A DNA stretch of 64,000 nucleotides from Acidobacteriota bacterium (GCA_013289855.1 JABCZD010000002.1:372001-436000); one strand, 5' to 3'. Positions 1-7,915 are shown, numbered from the stretch's first letter. Translations and numbers: made by a program. Notes: generated by a model not told the origin, from the sequence alone.

Positions 1-1
1 C

Positions 2-730
2 TTGGCGTCGCTGGTGTTACCGGCCGGGATGCGCACGCTGCTATATCGCAACGTCGAGCCGGGATTTGTGCCGTCCGCATTGACGGATGCCGGCGGGGAA
101 GTCGCCCAGGCGGACCGCTTCGCTCCGATTATCGAGCGCATTCAGCGCTCGTCCGAGCCCGTAGTACAAACGGTGAACTGGACCACCAATCCGGCGGACG
201 CCGAAACGTTCCACGCCAACGGCTTGACAGGACGCAGCAAGGAATTACTCGGCGTGTTGCTGGTGGGAAGTTCGCGACGCGAATTGGTGACGTTAACCAC
301 GCACATTTTTGAAATCGCCGGCGCCGTGGTGGCCGCGGCATTGTTGGTGGGGCTGCTGATCAGTTTGTGGGTTGCGGCGCGCATTACCAAGCCGGTCGAA
401 GAATTGGCCGATGGCGCGCGCGAAGTGGCTGCCGGCCGCTGGGACACGCACATTCGTGTGCGTGGTAGCGATGAGATTGGGCAACTGGCGGGCGCATTCA
501 ACGAGATGACGTTGACGCTGGCGGAGCAAAAAGAACGGCTGGTGCAGACCGAGCGCGTCGCCGCCTGGCGCGAATTGGCGCGGCGGCTGGCGCATGAACT
601 GCGCAATCCGCTTTTCCCCATGCAGATTACCGTGGAGAATTTGCAGCGCGCCCGTCAGCTGGAAATAAGCAGTTCATGGAAGTTTTTAACGAGTCCACCG
701 CCACACTGCGCGCGGAGCTGGCGAATTTGA
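2..730 (+). CDS. NtrY-like sensor histidine kinase, N-terminal fragment (5' cut by window edge, 3' frameshifted)
   Basis: Membrane sensor kinase that would phosphorylate the NtrC-like regulator just downstream. Visible in order: end of a periplasmic sensing region (about residues 1-100), one membrane helix (about 103-125), a HAMP linker (about 126-178, with ITKPVEELADGAREVAAGRW) and the dimerisation/phosphoacceptor box AHELRNPL with His198. After RARQL near position 660 the frame runs into unrelated residues and stops. The correct continuation (FMEVFNEST...) is in the +1 frame at 676, so one base appears to be missing near 658-668. The true start lies upstream of the window. Either a real frameshift mutation or an assembly error; the protein family assignment is secure. 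Confidence 0.85.
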   Translation: MASLVLPAGMRTLLYRNVEPGFVPSALTDAGGEVAQADRFAPIIERIQRSSEPVVQTVNWTTNPADAETFHANGLTGRSKELLGVLLVGSSRRELVTLTTHIFEIAGAVVAAALLVGLLISLWVAARITKPVEELADGAREVAAGRWDTHIRVRGSDEIGQLAGAFNEMTLTLAEQKERLVQTERVAAWRELARRLAHELRNPLFPMQITVENLQRARQLEISSSWKFLTSPPPHCARSWRI

Positions 731-1323
731 ACGCCATTGTGAGCCGCTTCAGCGACTTCGCAAAAATGCCGGCGCCGCATTTTTCGCGCGTGAACGTGAA
801 TGAGGCGTTGCGCGACGCGGTGCGGTTGTTCGAGGCGCAATTTAACGCCGTCGGGAAGCCGATCATTACCCCAGAGTTTTTCTTGACCGATCCGCTGCCG
901 GAAATTGATGCCGACGCCGAGATGCTGCATCGCGCATTTCAGAATTTGGTATTAAACGCGCTGGATGCCATGCCCGCGGGTGGGACGCTCGCGATGCGCA
1001 CCCTTGAGAACGACGGCAATGTGCGTATCGAGGTCTCCGATACTGGAAAGGGTCTCACGCCGGAAGAGTGTTCGCGGCTCTTCACCCCGTATTACACAAC
1101 CAAGTCGCAGGGAACTGGTCTCGGACTGGCGATTGTCCAGTCGGTAGTGAGCGATCATCACGGGACAATTTCCGTGGTTAGCGAAGAAGGACGCGGCGCA
1201 ACGTTTCGTATCGAGTTGCCGCAGCGTCAGGAACGCGCCCGCGGTTCATCGGCGGAGGAAATCGCCGCGCCGCATGTGTCCAACTCCGCGAGCGCGGTGA
1301 AGCCGCCGATCGAAGTCGCCTGA
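676..1323 (+). CDS. NtrY-like sensor histidine kinase, C-terminal fragment (ATP-binding domain)
   Basis: Continuation of the preceding kinase in another frame. It carries the second dimerisation helix (SRFSDFAKMPAP, typical of NtrY proteins) and a complete HATPase domain: N box NLVLNALDAMPAGG, G1 box DTGKGLTPEE, F box FTPYYTTK and G2 box GTGLGLAIVQ. The ATG at 676 is probably only an internal methionine exposed by the frameshift. No phosphoacceptor His is present in this piece, so alone it could not act as a kinase. It is followed after a repeat-bearing gap of about 80 bases by the sigma-54 response regulator, the usual NtrY-NtrX/NtrC order. Confidence 0.85.
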   Translation: MEVFNESTATLRAELANLNAIVSRFSDFAKMPAPHFSRVNVNEALRDAVRLFEAQFNAVGKPIITPEFFLTDPLPEIDADAEMLHRAFQNLVLNALDAMPAGGTLAMRTLENDGNVRIEVSDTGKGLTPEECSRLFTPYYTTKSQGTGLGLAIVQSVVSDHHGTISVVSEEGRGATFRIELPQRQERARGSSAEEIAAPHVSNSASAVKPPIEVA

Positions 1324-1325
1324 GT

Positions 1326-1375
1326 TTTTGTAGCGGCCGCCTTCTGCCTGCCCCGGCTTGCCGGGGAGGCGGACG
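1326..1375. repeat. REP-like palindromic element, family A copy 1
   Basis: Begins TTTTGTAGCGGCCGCC and is identical for 21 bases to 5980-6000. Outer arms GCGGCCGCC and GGCGGACG can pair. Inside lies a perfect CCCCGGC-tt-GCCGGGG hairpin (1351-1366). It sits in the gap between the kinase and the regulator genes. Confidence 0.6.
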
Positions 1376-1405
1376 ATTTTTGTCACGGTTGCCGAGGAAA
1401 TAAAT

Positions 1406-2806
1406 TTGCCGCGTAAAGCCCATCTATTACTTGTGGACGACGACCCCAACACTCTCGCGTCGCTGTCCCGTGCGTTTCGGCTGGCCGGCCACGAGGCCAC
1501 CGTCTGCGATAACGCCGGCCGCGCCATGGATTTACTGCGCACGGAAACCTTCGACGTGATTTTCTCCGATGTGGTGATGCCAGGAAAAAGCGGCATCGAA
1601 TTTCTCGAAGATCTAAAGAAAGCGGGAATCGCCACTCCAATCATTTTAATTTCCGGCCAGGCCAACGTGGAAATGGCCGTGCGCGCCACGAAGTTGGGCG
1701 CACTCGATTTTCTCGAAAAGCCGCTCTCCACGGACAAGCTCCTCGTCACCGTGGAGAATGCCCTGCGCTTAACCCGCCTGGAAGACGAAAATCGCGAACT
1801 TCGCAGCAAACTCGGAAAACATGAACTCGTCGGTTCCGGGCCGGCCATGACCAAATTGCAGGCGCAGATTGCCCGCGTCGGCGCCAGCGAGACGCGCGTC
1901 TGCATTTTGGGAGAGACAGGGACTGGCAAGGAACTGGTAGCGCGCGCGATTCACGAAAAATCCCTGCGCCGCGAAAACGCCTTTGTCACCTTGAATTGCG
2001 CTGCGGTCCCGGCGGAACTGATCGAATCGGAATTGTTCGGGCACGAAAAGGGCGCTTTCACAGGAGCCGCGGCCAAACACCTGGGAAAGTTCGAGCAAGC
2101 CGAAGGCGGAACGCTTTTTCTCGATGAAATCGGCGATATGCCGGTAGCGATGCAAGCAAAATTGCTGCGCGTTCTGGAAGAAGGCGAAGTTGAACGCGTG
2201 GGTGGAGACAAGACCATCCGCGTGAATGTGCGCGTGGTGGTGGCTACGCACCGCAATCTGGAAGATCTGGTAAAACAGAATGCTTTTCGCCGCGATCTGT
2301 TTCACCGCATTTATGTCTTTCCCCTGCTGTTGCCGCCGTTGCGCGAACGCGCTGAGGACTTTCCTTCGTTGGTCGCGCATTTTGCCCGCCAGGTAGCGGC
2401 GCAGAATGGCTGGAAAGAAAAGGTCTTTGACGATGCGGCGATTGCAGAACTGCGGCGCTACTCCTGGCCAGGAAACGTGCGCGAACTGCGCAACGTAGTG
2501 GAGCGACTGGTTCTGCTAGCAGCCGAAGATGCGGTGAGCGCGGCAGATGTTCGTCTGGTCTTGCCGGGGACGGAAGATCGCATGATTGGCACGTCGGCCC
2601 GCTCTTCAGATGGCGCCAGCACCGGCGCGGGGACGTTGGCAGAACGCTCGGAAGCGTTCGAAAGGGAAGTGTTGACCGCGGAAATACGGCGGCACAATTT
2701 TCACATGACCAATGTGGCGCGCGCGCTGGGCCTCGAACGCAGCCATTTGTACAAGAAATGCCAGCAATTGGGAATCGATGTGCAGTTGCTGAAGAAGCCG
2801 GATTAA
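1406..2806 (+). CDS. Sigma-54-dependent response regulator, NtrC/NtrX type
   Basis: Two-component regulator that activates sigma-54 promoters after phosphorylation by the NtrY-like kinase upstream. The receiver domain (about residues 1-120) has the acidic pocket VDDDP and phosphoacceptor Asp55 in DVIFSDVVMPG. The AAA+ domain shows Walker A GETGTGKE (169-176), the sigma-54 contact loop GAFTGA (216-221) and Walker B GGTLFLDEIGDMP. A Fis-type HTH closes the protein (MTNVARALGLERSHLYKKCQ). I chose the TTG at 1406 because GAGGAAA precedes it by about 5 bases and the receiver fold starts directly after; a longer reading from TTG 1358 would begin inside the repeat hairpin. About 466 aa, normal for the family. 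Confidence 0.92.
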   Translation: MPRKAHLLLVDDDPNTLASLSRAFRLAGHEATVCDNAGRAMDLLRTETFDVIFSDVVMPGKSGIEFLEDLKKAGIATPIILISGQANVEMAVRATKLGALDFLEKPLSTDKLLVTVENALRLTRLEDENRELRSKLGKHELVGSGPAMTKLQAQIARVGASETRVCILGETGTGKELVARAIHEKSLRRENAFVTLNCAAVPAELIESELFGHEKGAFTGAAAKHLGKFEQAEGGTLFLDEIGDMPVAMQAKLLRVLEEGEVERVGGDKTIRVNVRVVVATHRNLEDLVKQNAFRRDLFHRIYVFPLLLPPLRERAEDFPSLVAHFARQVAAQNGWKEKVFDDAAIAELRRYSWPGNVRELRNVVERLVLLAAEDAVSAADVRLVLPGTEDRMIGTSARSSDGASTGAGTLAERSEAFEREVLTAEIRRHNFHMTNVARALGLERSHLYKKCQQLGIDVQLLKKPD

Positions 2807-2872
2807 ATCTCGCCAAAAGTATTTCCACCAATGAATCATCGTAAGTTATTGAAAAGGCTATGTCTATTCTTC

Positions 2873-2900
2873 TTTACAAAATAGCAATACGTGATATCAT
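2873..2900 (+). promoter_or_regulatory. Putative sigma-70 promoter of the XRE-flotillin-PspA cluster
   Basis: TTTACA (2873-2878), 16-base spacer, TATCAT (2895-2900), with an AT-rich surround. The -10 box lies inside an imperfect palindrome (see next entry), which suggests repressor control. Confidence 0.5.
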
Positions 2901-2918
2901 TATTGCAATGCGTTATTG
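2885..2918. promoter_or_regulatory. Candidate operator: two palindromes over the promoter of the XRE gene
   Basis: 2885-2905 reads CAATA, CG, the perfect palindrome TGATATCA, T, then TATTG. It is directly followed by CAATGCGTTATTG (2906-2918). Both have CAAT...ATTG arms and overlap or follow the -10 box, about 40 bases before the XRE start codon. Autoregulation is an inference. Confidence 0.4.
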
Positions 2919-2955
2919 AGGTGGTTGTCGTGAAAATCCAATCAAGGATTCCTGA

Positions 2956-3522
2956 ATGACTCTCAGCGACAAACTGCGTTCCTTGCGCTCGGTAGAAGGC
3001 TCGCTGCGCGGCCTGGGACGCACCATGACGCAGCTCGAAACGGTGAAAGCCATGAAACGCGAAGTGGGCAAAAGCGTCAGCCAGGCGTACCTCTCGCAAA
3101 TCGAGAGCGGTGCCCGGCCGCATCTGACGCACACCACGCAGCAGTTGCTGGCCAAGTTTTTCCGCGTATACCCGGGATTCCTGGTGGACGACCCACCCGG
3201 ATATGCCCGCGATCTGCAGTCGGAATTGCGCGTCGTCGACGCCAAGGTCGACTCGTGGCTATATGCCGGAGCGTCGCAATTTTCGGCGGACCCGGAGTTG
3301 CAACGCGCGTTGATCGCCGTGGCCGAGCATCACGACTCTCGCCAGGCGCTGCTGCTCCTGGCGGAGATTCTGCGCGCGCCGGGATTGGCGGAGCGATTGG
3401 GCGAGGTCTTGCGGCCCGACTCGCCAAGAAGCACCGATTTTCCCGGCGAAGTTCCGGGCTCCTTGCGGCGCGATCCGCCAAACAGGAATCGCCCGCCAGT
3501 CCGCGGCTATTTGGAGAATTGA
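2956..3522 (+). CDS. XRE-family helix-turn-helix regulator
   Basis: DNA-binding protein of 188 aa. The HTH lies at about residues 20-65, with SQAYLSQIESGARPHLTHTT as turn and recognition helix, followed by a helical region of unknown role and a Pro/Arg-rich tail. The ATG at 2956 is the first in-frame start after a good promoter. Only 38 bases separate its stop from the NfeD-like gene, so it is likely the first gene of the NfeD/flotillin/PspA cluster and its regulator. It could be tuned by proteolysis or ligand through the C-terminal half, but the sequence does not tell. Confidence 0.8.
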   Translation: MTLSDKLRSLRSVEGSLRGLGRTMTQLETVKAMKREVGKSVSQAYLSQIESGARPHLTHTTQQLLAKFFRVYPGFLVDDPPGYARDLQSELRVVDAKVDSWLYAGASQFSADPELQRALIAVAEHHDSRQALLLLAEILRAPGLAERLGEVLRPDSPRSTDFPGEVPGSLRRDPPNRNRPPVRGYLEN

Positions 3523-3560
3523 GTTTCACGGCCAAGTGAACTTGCTGTTCGGAGTTTTTT

Positions 3561-4217
3561 ATGACCTGGTCTGACTTTTATCTTCTGTGCTTCCTGGTGG
3601 GCTTCTCGTTAAGCGTTTTATCGTTCCTGGCGGGAGCCGTGCACATCCACCTGCCCTTCAAGATGCATTTTCCGTTTCACGGTGGGGGGCATGCGGCTGG
3701 CGGACATGGACATGTCTTTAGCGGCCATGCCTCTGCCGGCCACGGTGCGGGCAGCCATGCGAGCGGTGCGGGTGCGCGGGGCGGATCCCGTGGCAGTGGA
3801 CAGATTGCGTGGTTTAACCCGACGACCGCGATGGCGTTTCTCGCCTGGTTCGGCGGAGTTGGCTACATCCTCACCGTGCATTCGCACCTGATGGCGCTGG
3901 TGGCGCTCGGATTCGCGACGCTTGCCGGCCTAGTCGCGGCGTTCGTGGTTTTTCGCTTCATGGTCCGGTTAATGCGTGATAGCGAAGGCGAGATGTATGA
4001 CTGGGACTATCGCCTGGAAGGTGTAGTGGGGATCATCAGCATGCCGATTCGCGCCAAGGGAACCGGTGAAGTGATCTTCGAACAAGACGGCGCGCGGCGC
4101 AGCGTCGGTGCGCGATGCGACAACGGTGCGGCCATCGCCAAGGGCTTGGAGGTAGTCATCGAGCGTTACGACAACGGCATCGCTTACGTGCGCCCGTGGG
4201 AAGAATTCACCAAGTAA
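3561..4217 (+). CDS. NfeD-like membrane protein (YqiJ-type partner of flotillin)
   Basis: 218-aa membrane protein. Residues 1-30 form a membrane helix; a Gly/His-rich linker follows (about 33-80, many HGH, GHAS and GAGS units); two more helices lie at about 85-135; the C-terminal about 75 residues (LEGVVGIISMPIRAKGTGEV... to AYVRPWEEF) have the beta-rich OB-fold pattern of NfeD domains. NfeD proteins are normally encoded next to flotillins and act with them in membrane microdomains; here the flotillin gene follows. GGAG sits 6 bases before the ATG. The His-rich loop, possibly metal binding, is unusual. Confidence 0.8.
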   Translation: MTWSDFYLLCFLVGFSLSVLSFLAGAVHIHLPFKMHFPFHGGGHAAGGHGHVFSGHASAGHGAGSHASGAGARGGSRGSGQIAWFNPTTAMAFLAWFGGVGYILTVHSHLMALVALGFATLAGLVAAFVVFRFMVRLMRDSEGEMYDWDYRLEGVVGIISMPIRAKGTGEVIFEQDGARRSVGARCDNGAAIAKGLEVVIERYDNGIAYVRPWEEFTK

Positions 4218-4332
4218 CCTCGTCGCACGCAATCCAGCGCGGAGCGCATCATGCGGGACGGGCAGTGTTAGAAAAGTTTCGCGGACTGACGAAGCATAGA
4301 AACAGTCCGGACGGCGAAAAGAGGAGGTCTTT

Positions 4333-5775
4333 ATGTTCGGGCTATCGAATGATGTTCTGGTAATTGCAGGGCTTATCGTCGTGGCGGTCATCGTCCTGAT
4401 GGGTACGATCGCCAAGATGTTTCGCAAGGCGGGACCGCATGAAGCGCTGATCGTTTATGGCATGCGCGGCACGCGGGTAATCCGCGGCGGTGGCACGATC
4501 ATTTTACCAATGGTCGAAACGTGCAAAGAGCTGTCACTCGAGCTCATGTCCTTTGACGTGGCCCCCCAGCAGAGCTTGTACACCAATCAGGGCGTCGCTG
4601 TAACGGTAGAAGCCGTGGCGCAGTTAAAAGTGAAATCCGATCCCATCTCTATCAAAACCGCTGCCGAACAATTCTTGACCAAGCGGCCGGACCAGCGCGA
4701 AGGGTTGATTCGCCTGGTGATGGAAGGCCATCTGCGCGGCATCATCGGCCAGCTCACCGTCGAGCAGCTGGTGAAAGAGCCGGAGATGGTGGGTGAACGT
4801 ATGCGTTCCACCTGCGCTTCGGACATGAACAAGATGGGGCTCGACGTGGTCAGTTTCACCATCAAAGAAGTCCGCGACAAGAACGAATACATCACCAACA
4901 TGGGGCGGCCGGACATCGCCCGCATCAAGTTGGTAGCGGAAGTCGCCGCTGCCGAAGCCGAACGCGACATCGCCATCAAGCGTGCCGAGTCGCAACGCGC
5001 CTCCGCCGTAGCCAAAGCGCAAGCCGATCAGGAGCGTGTCTTTGCGGAAACCGCATCGTTGGCCAAGCAAGCCGAAGCCGAGCGCGACTTGGACCTCAAG
5101 AAAGCCAGCTACCTGGAGATGACCAAGAAGGCCCAGGCCACGGCCGACAAAGCCTACGAAATCGAAACCAACGTCATGCAACAGCAAGTCGTTGCCGAAG
5201 CCGTAAAAGTCCAGCAGATAGAACGCGAAGCGCAGGTCAAAGTGCAAGACGCGGAAATCCAACGCCGCGAACGCGAACTTATCGCCACCGTGCTCAAGCA
5301 AGCGGAAGTCGAGCGCAAGCGCATCGAGACCATCGCCAACGCCGAACGTCAACGCCTGATCAGCGAAGCCGAAGGCCGCGCCTCCGCGATTCGCGTGCAA
5401 GGCGAAGCCGAAGCGGAAATTATCTTCAAGAAGGGTGAGGCGGAAGCCAAAGCCATGAACATCAAGGCCGAGGCCTTCCAGGAATACAACCAGGCCGCCA
5501 TCGTGGACAAACTCTTCACCGGAATGCCGGACATCGTCCGCGCGCTGGCGGAACCGCTTAGCAAAATCGACAAGGTCACCATCGTATCCACTGGCAACGG
5601 TCATTCCGCCGGGGCCCACAAGCTCACCGGCGACATCACCGAAATCGCCGCTCAAGTACCGGCGCTATTTGAAGCACTCTCCGGCATGAAAATGTCGGAA
5701 CTACTCGGCAAGGTCCGGGCCATTGGCGACAAAGCTCCAAAGCTTCCGCCACCGGCTCCCGGTGCCAATTTCTAA
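4333..5775 (+). CDS. Flotillin family protein (YqiK/FloT-like)
   Basis: 480-aa membrane scaffold protein. An N-terminal hydrophobic anchor (about residues 5-25) is followed by the SPFH/band-7 domain (about 30-200) and a long Ala/Glu-rich coiled coil (about 200-370, with many EAE and KAEA repeats), then the typical C-terminal flotillin segment and a Pro-rich end. Flotillins organise membrane microdomains and influence fluidity and signalling. A strong GAGGAGG lies 5 bases before the ATG. It forms a cluster with the NfeD-like protein upstream and the PspA homologue downstream. Confidence 0.93.
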   Translation: MFGLSNDVLVIAGLIVVAVIVLMGTIAKMFRKAGPHEALIVYGMRGTRVIRGGGTIILPMVETCKELSLELMSFDVAPQQSLYTNQGVAVTVEAVAQLKVKSDPISIKTAAEQFLTKRPDQREGLIRLVMEGHLRGIIGQLTVEQLVKEPEMVGERMRSTCASDMNKMGLDVVSFTIKEVRDKNEYITNMGRPDIARIKLVAEVAAAEAERDIAIKRAESQRASAVAKAQADQERVFAETASLAKQAEAERDLDLKKASYLEMTKKAQATADKAYEIETNVMQQQVVAEAVKVQQIEREAQVKVQDAEIQRRERELIATVLKQAEVERKRIETIANAERQRLISEAEGRASAIRVQGEAEAEIIFKKGEAEAKAMNIKAEAFQEYNQAAIVDKLFTGMPDIVRALAEPLSKIDKVTIVSTGNGHSAGAHKLTGDITEIAAQVPALFEALSGMKMSELLGKVRAIGDKAPKLPPPAPGANF

Positions 5776-5783
5776 AACTTCTT

Positions 5784-5816
5784 CGTCCCGGCAGATCAAC
5801 GGGATCTGCCGGGACG
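5784..5816 (+). terminator. Strong hairpin after the flotillin gene (no U tract)
   Basis: GTCCCGGCAGATC (5785-5797) pairs perfectly with GATCTGCCGGGAC (5803-5815) around a 5-base loop; one more C-G pair extends it. No T run follows, so it may be an mRNA stabiliser or attenuator rather than a full terminator. Confidence 0.5.
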
Positions 5817-5840
5817 CTTCATTACTCCAGGGGGACGGTA

Positions 5841-5987
5841 ATGAGCGTCAAGGATAAGTTGCTGATACTCGGCGTTTTGTTCGCGATCGTAGTTGGATTC
5901 CTCGGTCACCACTATTGGGCGGTAGCCATAGAAGTATTCCAGCGCTTAGTAGCCACCGGCTTTGTCGGTAGGGTGTTGCTTTTGTAG
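5841..5987 (+). CDS. 48-aa membrane microprotein between flotillin and PspA
   Basis: Short ORF from ATG 5841 to TAG 5985. It begins MSVKDKLLILGVLF, has one clear hydrophobic helix (about residues 7-22), then GHHYWAVAIEVFQRLVATG and a hydrophobic C-terminus. A good AGGGGGA Shine-Dalgarno lies 5 bases before the ATG. It sits directly after the flotillin hairpin and 120 bases before pspA in the same direction. I do not recognise a family. The shape (short charged start, single membrane segment, twin His) fits a small partner of the NfeD/flotillin/PspA proteins, which is inference. Its stop codon falls within repeat family A. Confidence 0.6.
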   Translation: MSVKDKLLILGVLFAIVVGFLGHHYWAVAIEVFQRLVATGFVGRVLLL

Positions 5988-6010
5988 CGGCCGCCTTCTG
6001 AGGCGGTCGC
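5980..6010. repeat. REP-like palindromic element, family A copy 2
   Basis: The first 21 bases match 1326-1346 exactly. Here the stem is compact: GCGGCCGCCT-tctg-AGGCGGTCGC. It overlaps the stop codon of the 48-aa ORF. CGCCTTCTG is partly repeated just after (near 6008-6017). Confidence 0.6.
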
Positions 6011-6107
6011 CTTCTGCGACGTCACTCAGATTCGTTTTTGTATCAGACGGGCGTTAATCCCGGATGTTTTTGCTGTAGATGTTTTTGCGGTTGAAAGGAG
6101 AATCACT

Positions 6108-6779
6108 ATGGGACTACTGGAACGCGTCAGCACATTAATCCGCGCGAATCTAAACGACATGATCGATCGCGCGGAAGATCCGGAAAAAATGATCAAGCAA
6201 GTGATCGTGGACATGGAGAATCAATACCTGCAGGTAAAAACGCAGGTGGCCGTCTCCATCGCCGACCAGCACATGCTTGAGAAAAAATTCCAGGAGCATC
6301 AAAACACCGCGAAAGACTGGGTGAGAAAGGCGGAACTAGCCGTGGACAAAAACGAAGACGACCTCGCGCGCGCCGCGCTCGAGCGCATGCAAACCGCGCA
6401 ACGCATGGCGCAAAGCTTCCAGGAGCAGGTGAACGATCAATCCGCGCAAGTCGAAACCCTGAAAGCCGCTTTGATAAAGCTCGAACAAAAACTCGACGAA
6501 GCCAAGTCCAAGCGCGAACTGCTGTTGGCTCGCCATCGCCGCAGCGTGGCCATGGGCAAAGCCGCACGCGCCCAGTCCGAACTTGGCGCGCAATCAAAAG
6601 GCGCTGCGTTCGATCGCCTGAAAGATCGCGTAAATCTCAACGAAGCAGTCGCCAGCGCCGAAGTAGAAATGGTCACCGACGAAATGGGCGAGCGCCTCGT
6701 GCGCCTCGAACGCGACACCGAGGTGGAGCGCCTGCTCTCCGAACTGAAGAATCGCCGCCAGCTCACCGCCGGTTCGTGA
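6108..6779 (+). CDS. pspA: PspA/IM30 family phage-shock protein
   Basis: 223-aa peripheral membrane protein of the PspA/Vipp1 family, which coats and stabilises damaged inner membrane. The N-terminus (MGLLERVSTLIRANLNDMID) has the amphipathic helix and the RAEDPEKMI motif typical of PspA; the rest is almost entirely alpha-helical coiled coil with the AKSKRELLLARHR segment. GGAG sits 8 bases before the ATG. No PspB, PspC or PspF gene is near; in this cluster the partners are NfeD-like and flotillin proteins, a combination known from other bacteria. Confidence 0.92.
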   Translation: MGLLERVSTLIRANLNDMIDRAEDPEKMIKQVIVDMENQYLQVKTQVAVSIADQHMLEKKFQEHQNTAKDWVRKAELAVDKNEDDLARAALERMQTAQRMAQSFQEQVNDQSAQVETLKAALIKLEQKLDEAKSKRELLLARHRRSVAMGKAARAQSELGAQSKGAAFDRLKDRVNLNEAVASAEVEMVTDEMGERLVRLERDTEVERLLSELKNRRQLTAGS

Positions 6780-6801
6780 TTTTGCATCATTCGGGAGAAG
6801 C

Positions 6802-7587
6802 GTGCCGTGCGAGAATGCGAGTATGGAGCCTTGGTTACTCGCGACACCCGGCCTTCTTGCCGCCGCTGGAGGGATGATCGGCTATGCCGCGGCTCATCCG
6901 GCGTCGCAGTTGTTTGGCCGATCACTGCGACGCACAAACGCACCGAAGAAGATCGCCATAACTTTTGACGACGGTCCCAACCCAGCGATCACGCCGAAGC
7001 TGTTGGATCTGTTCGAGCGGCATTCCGGTCACGCCACATTTTTCCTGATTGGCGATTTTGTAAGGAAATGTCCTGAGTTGGTGCGCGAAACCTCGGCACG
7101 AGAGCATAGTCTCGGGAATCACACCTTCATGCATCCAAATCTTTTCAAGTGCGGTCCGTCAGAAATCCGCGACCAACTCCACCGCTGCAACGACGCCATC
7201 GCCGACACCACCGGCGCCGCTCCCAAATGGTTTCGCCCTCCCTACGGTCTGCGCAATCCATGGGTAATTCCAATGGCCAATAGCTTGGGAATGCAGACGG
7301 TGATGTGGTCGCTGATCACATGGGACTGGAAAGCGCAATCACCGGAATGGCTAATCCCCCGCATGGCGCCAATCGCCGAGCACGCGCAAAAGAAGGTCGC
7401 GAAAGCGAACAACCCAGAGGCACGAGCCCACGGCGACATCCTCTGCCTCCACGATGGCTTTCACATGCACTTGAACGGCGACCGCCACTGCACCCTCGCC
7501 GCCCTCGAATACTGGATGCCTCGCTGGCGTGACCTGGGCCTCGAATTTGTTACAATTGACGAAGCGGTGGGCACTCCCGCTCAATAA
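6802..7587 (+). CDS. Polysaccharide deacetylase (NodB/CE4 family)
   Basis: Metal-dependent deacetylase acting on N- or O-acetyl groups of cell-wall or extracellular glycans. The CE4 motifs are all visible: TFDDGP (with the catalytic-base and metal-ligand Asp pair), NHTFMHP (metal His pair), RPPYG, and near the end LHDG. An N-terminal hydrophobic stretch (about residues 10-30) may anchor or export it. The GTG at 6802 has GGGAG 4 bases upstream; ATG 6823 is an alternative. It follows pspA by 22 bases and is 3 bases before the next gene, so probably part of the envelope cluster. Confidence 0.87.
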   Translation: MPCENASMEPWLLATPGLLAAAGGMIGYAAAHPASQLFGRSLRRTNAPKKIAITFDDGPNPAITPKLLDLFERHSGHATFFLIGDFVRKCPELVRETSAREHSLGNHTFMHPNLFKCGPSEIRDQLHRCNDAIADTTGAAPKWFRPPYGLRNPWVIPMANSLGMQTVMWSLITWDWKAQSPEWLIPRMAPIAEHAQKKVAKANNPEARAHGDILCLHDGFHMHLNGDRHCTLAALEYWMPRWRDLGLEFVTIDEAVGTPAQ

Positions 7588-7590
7588 ACT

Positions 7591-7905
7591 ATGGACGAAC
7601 GATCTTTTTACACCGAAAAAGAAGAAGTCCGGAAGATTAAGCTGATCTGCCCCAGCTGCAAGGGTGAATTCGAAGCCCCGGTTCGCTGGAAGGTCTGCCG
7701 CAAAAAACGCGAACTCCCGCGCGGTGCCGGCGAAGAAGACCGCCACAAATTCGCCAAGGCCACTTCGTACATGGTGCGCCTCGAAGATTTAGTCGCCTGC
7801 TACAAGTGCCGCAAACGCTTCGAGCTAACCGGCCAATCCACGGTACTCATCAACGATAATCTCGGCGATCCCAACGCCGACCCCGAAAATTTCGGCAACC
7901 GCTAA
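7591..7905 (+). CDS. Small zinc-ribbon-like protein
   Basis: 104 aa, family not recognised. Two CxxC pairs, CPSC (about residue 20) and CYKC (about 68), are spaced as in a zinc ribbon; between them lies a basic loop RWKVCRKKREL. The C-terminus is acidic. The ATG is 3 bases after the deacetylase stop, so the two are likely translated together. Probably cytoplasmic; nucleic acid or protein binding cannot be told apart. Confidence 0.65.
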   Translation: MDERSFYTEKEEVRKIKLICPSCKGEFEAPVRWKVCRKKRELPRGAGEEDRHKFAKATSYMVRLEDLVACYKCRKRFELTGQSTVLINDNLGDPNADPENFGNR

Positions 7906-7915
7906 GTTTTGGAGT

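Noticed and set aside
4624-5655. 343-codon minus-strand ORF inside the flotillin gene
   Set aside because: Low-complexity GLG/FGF/DGL composition mirrors the coiled-coil codons of the flotillin on the other strand; no ribosome site.
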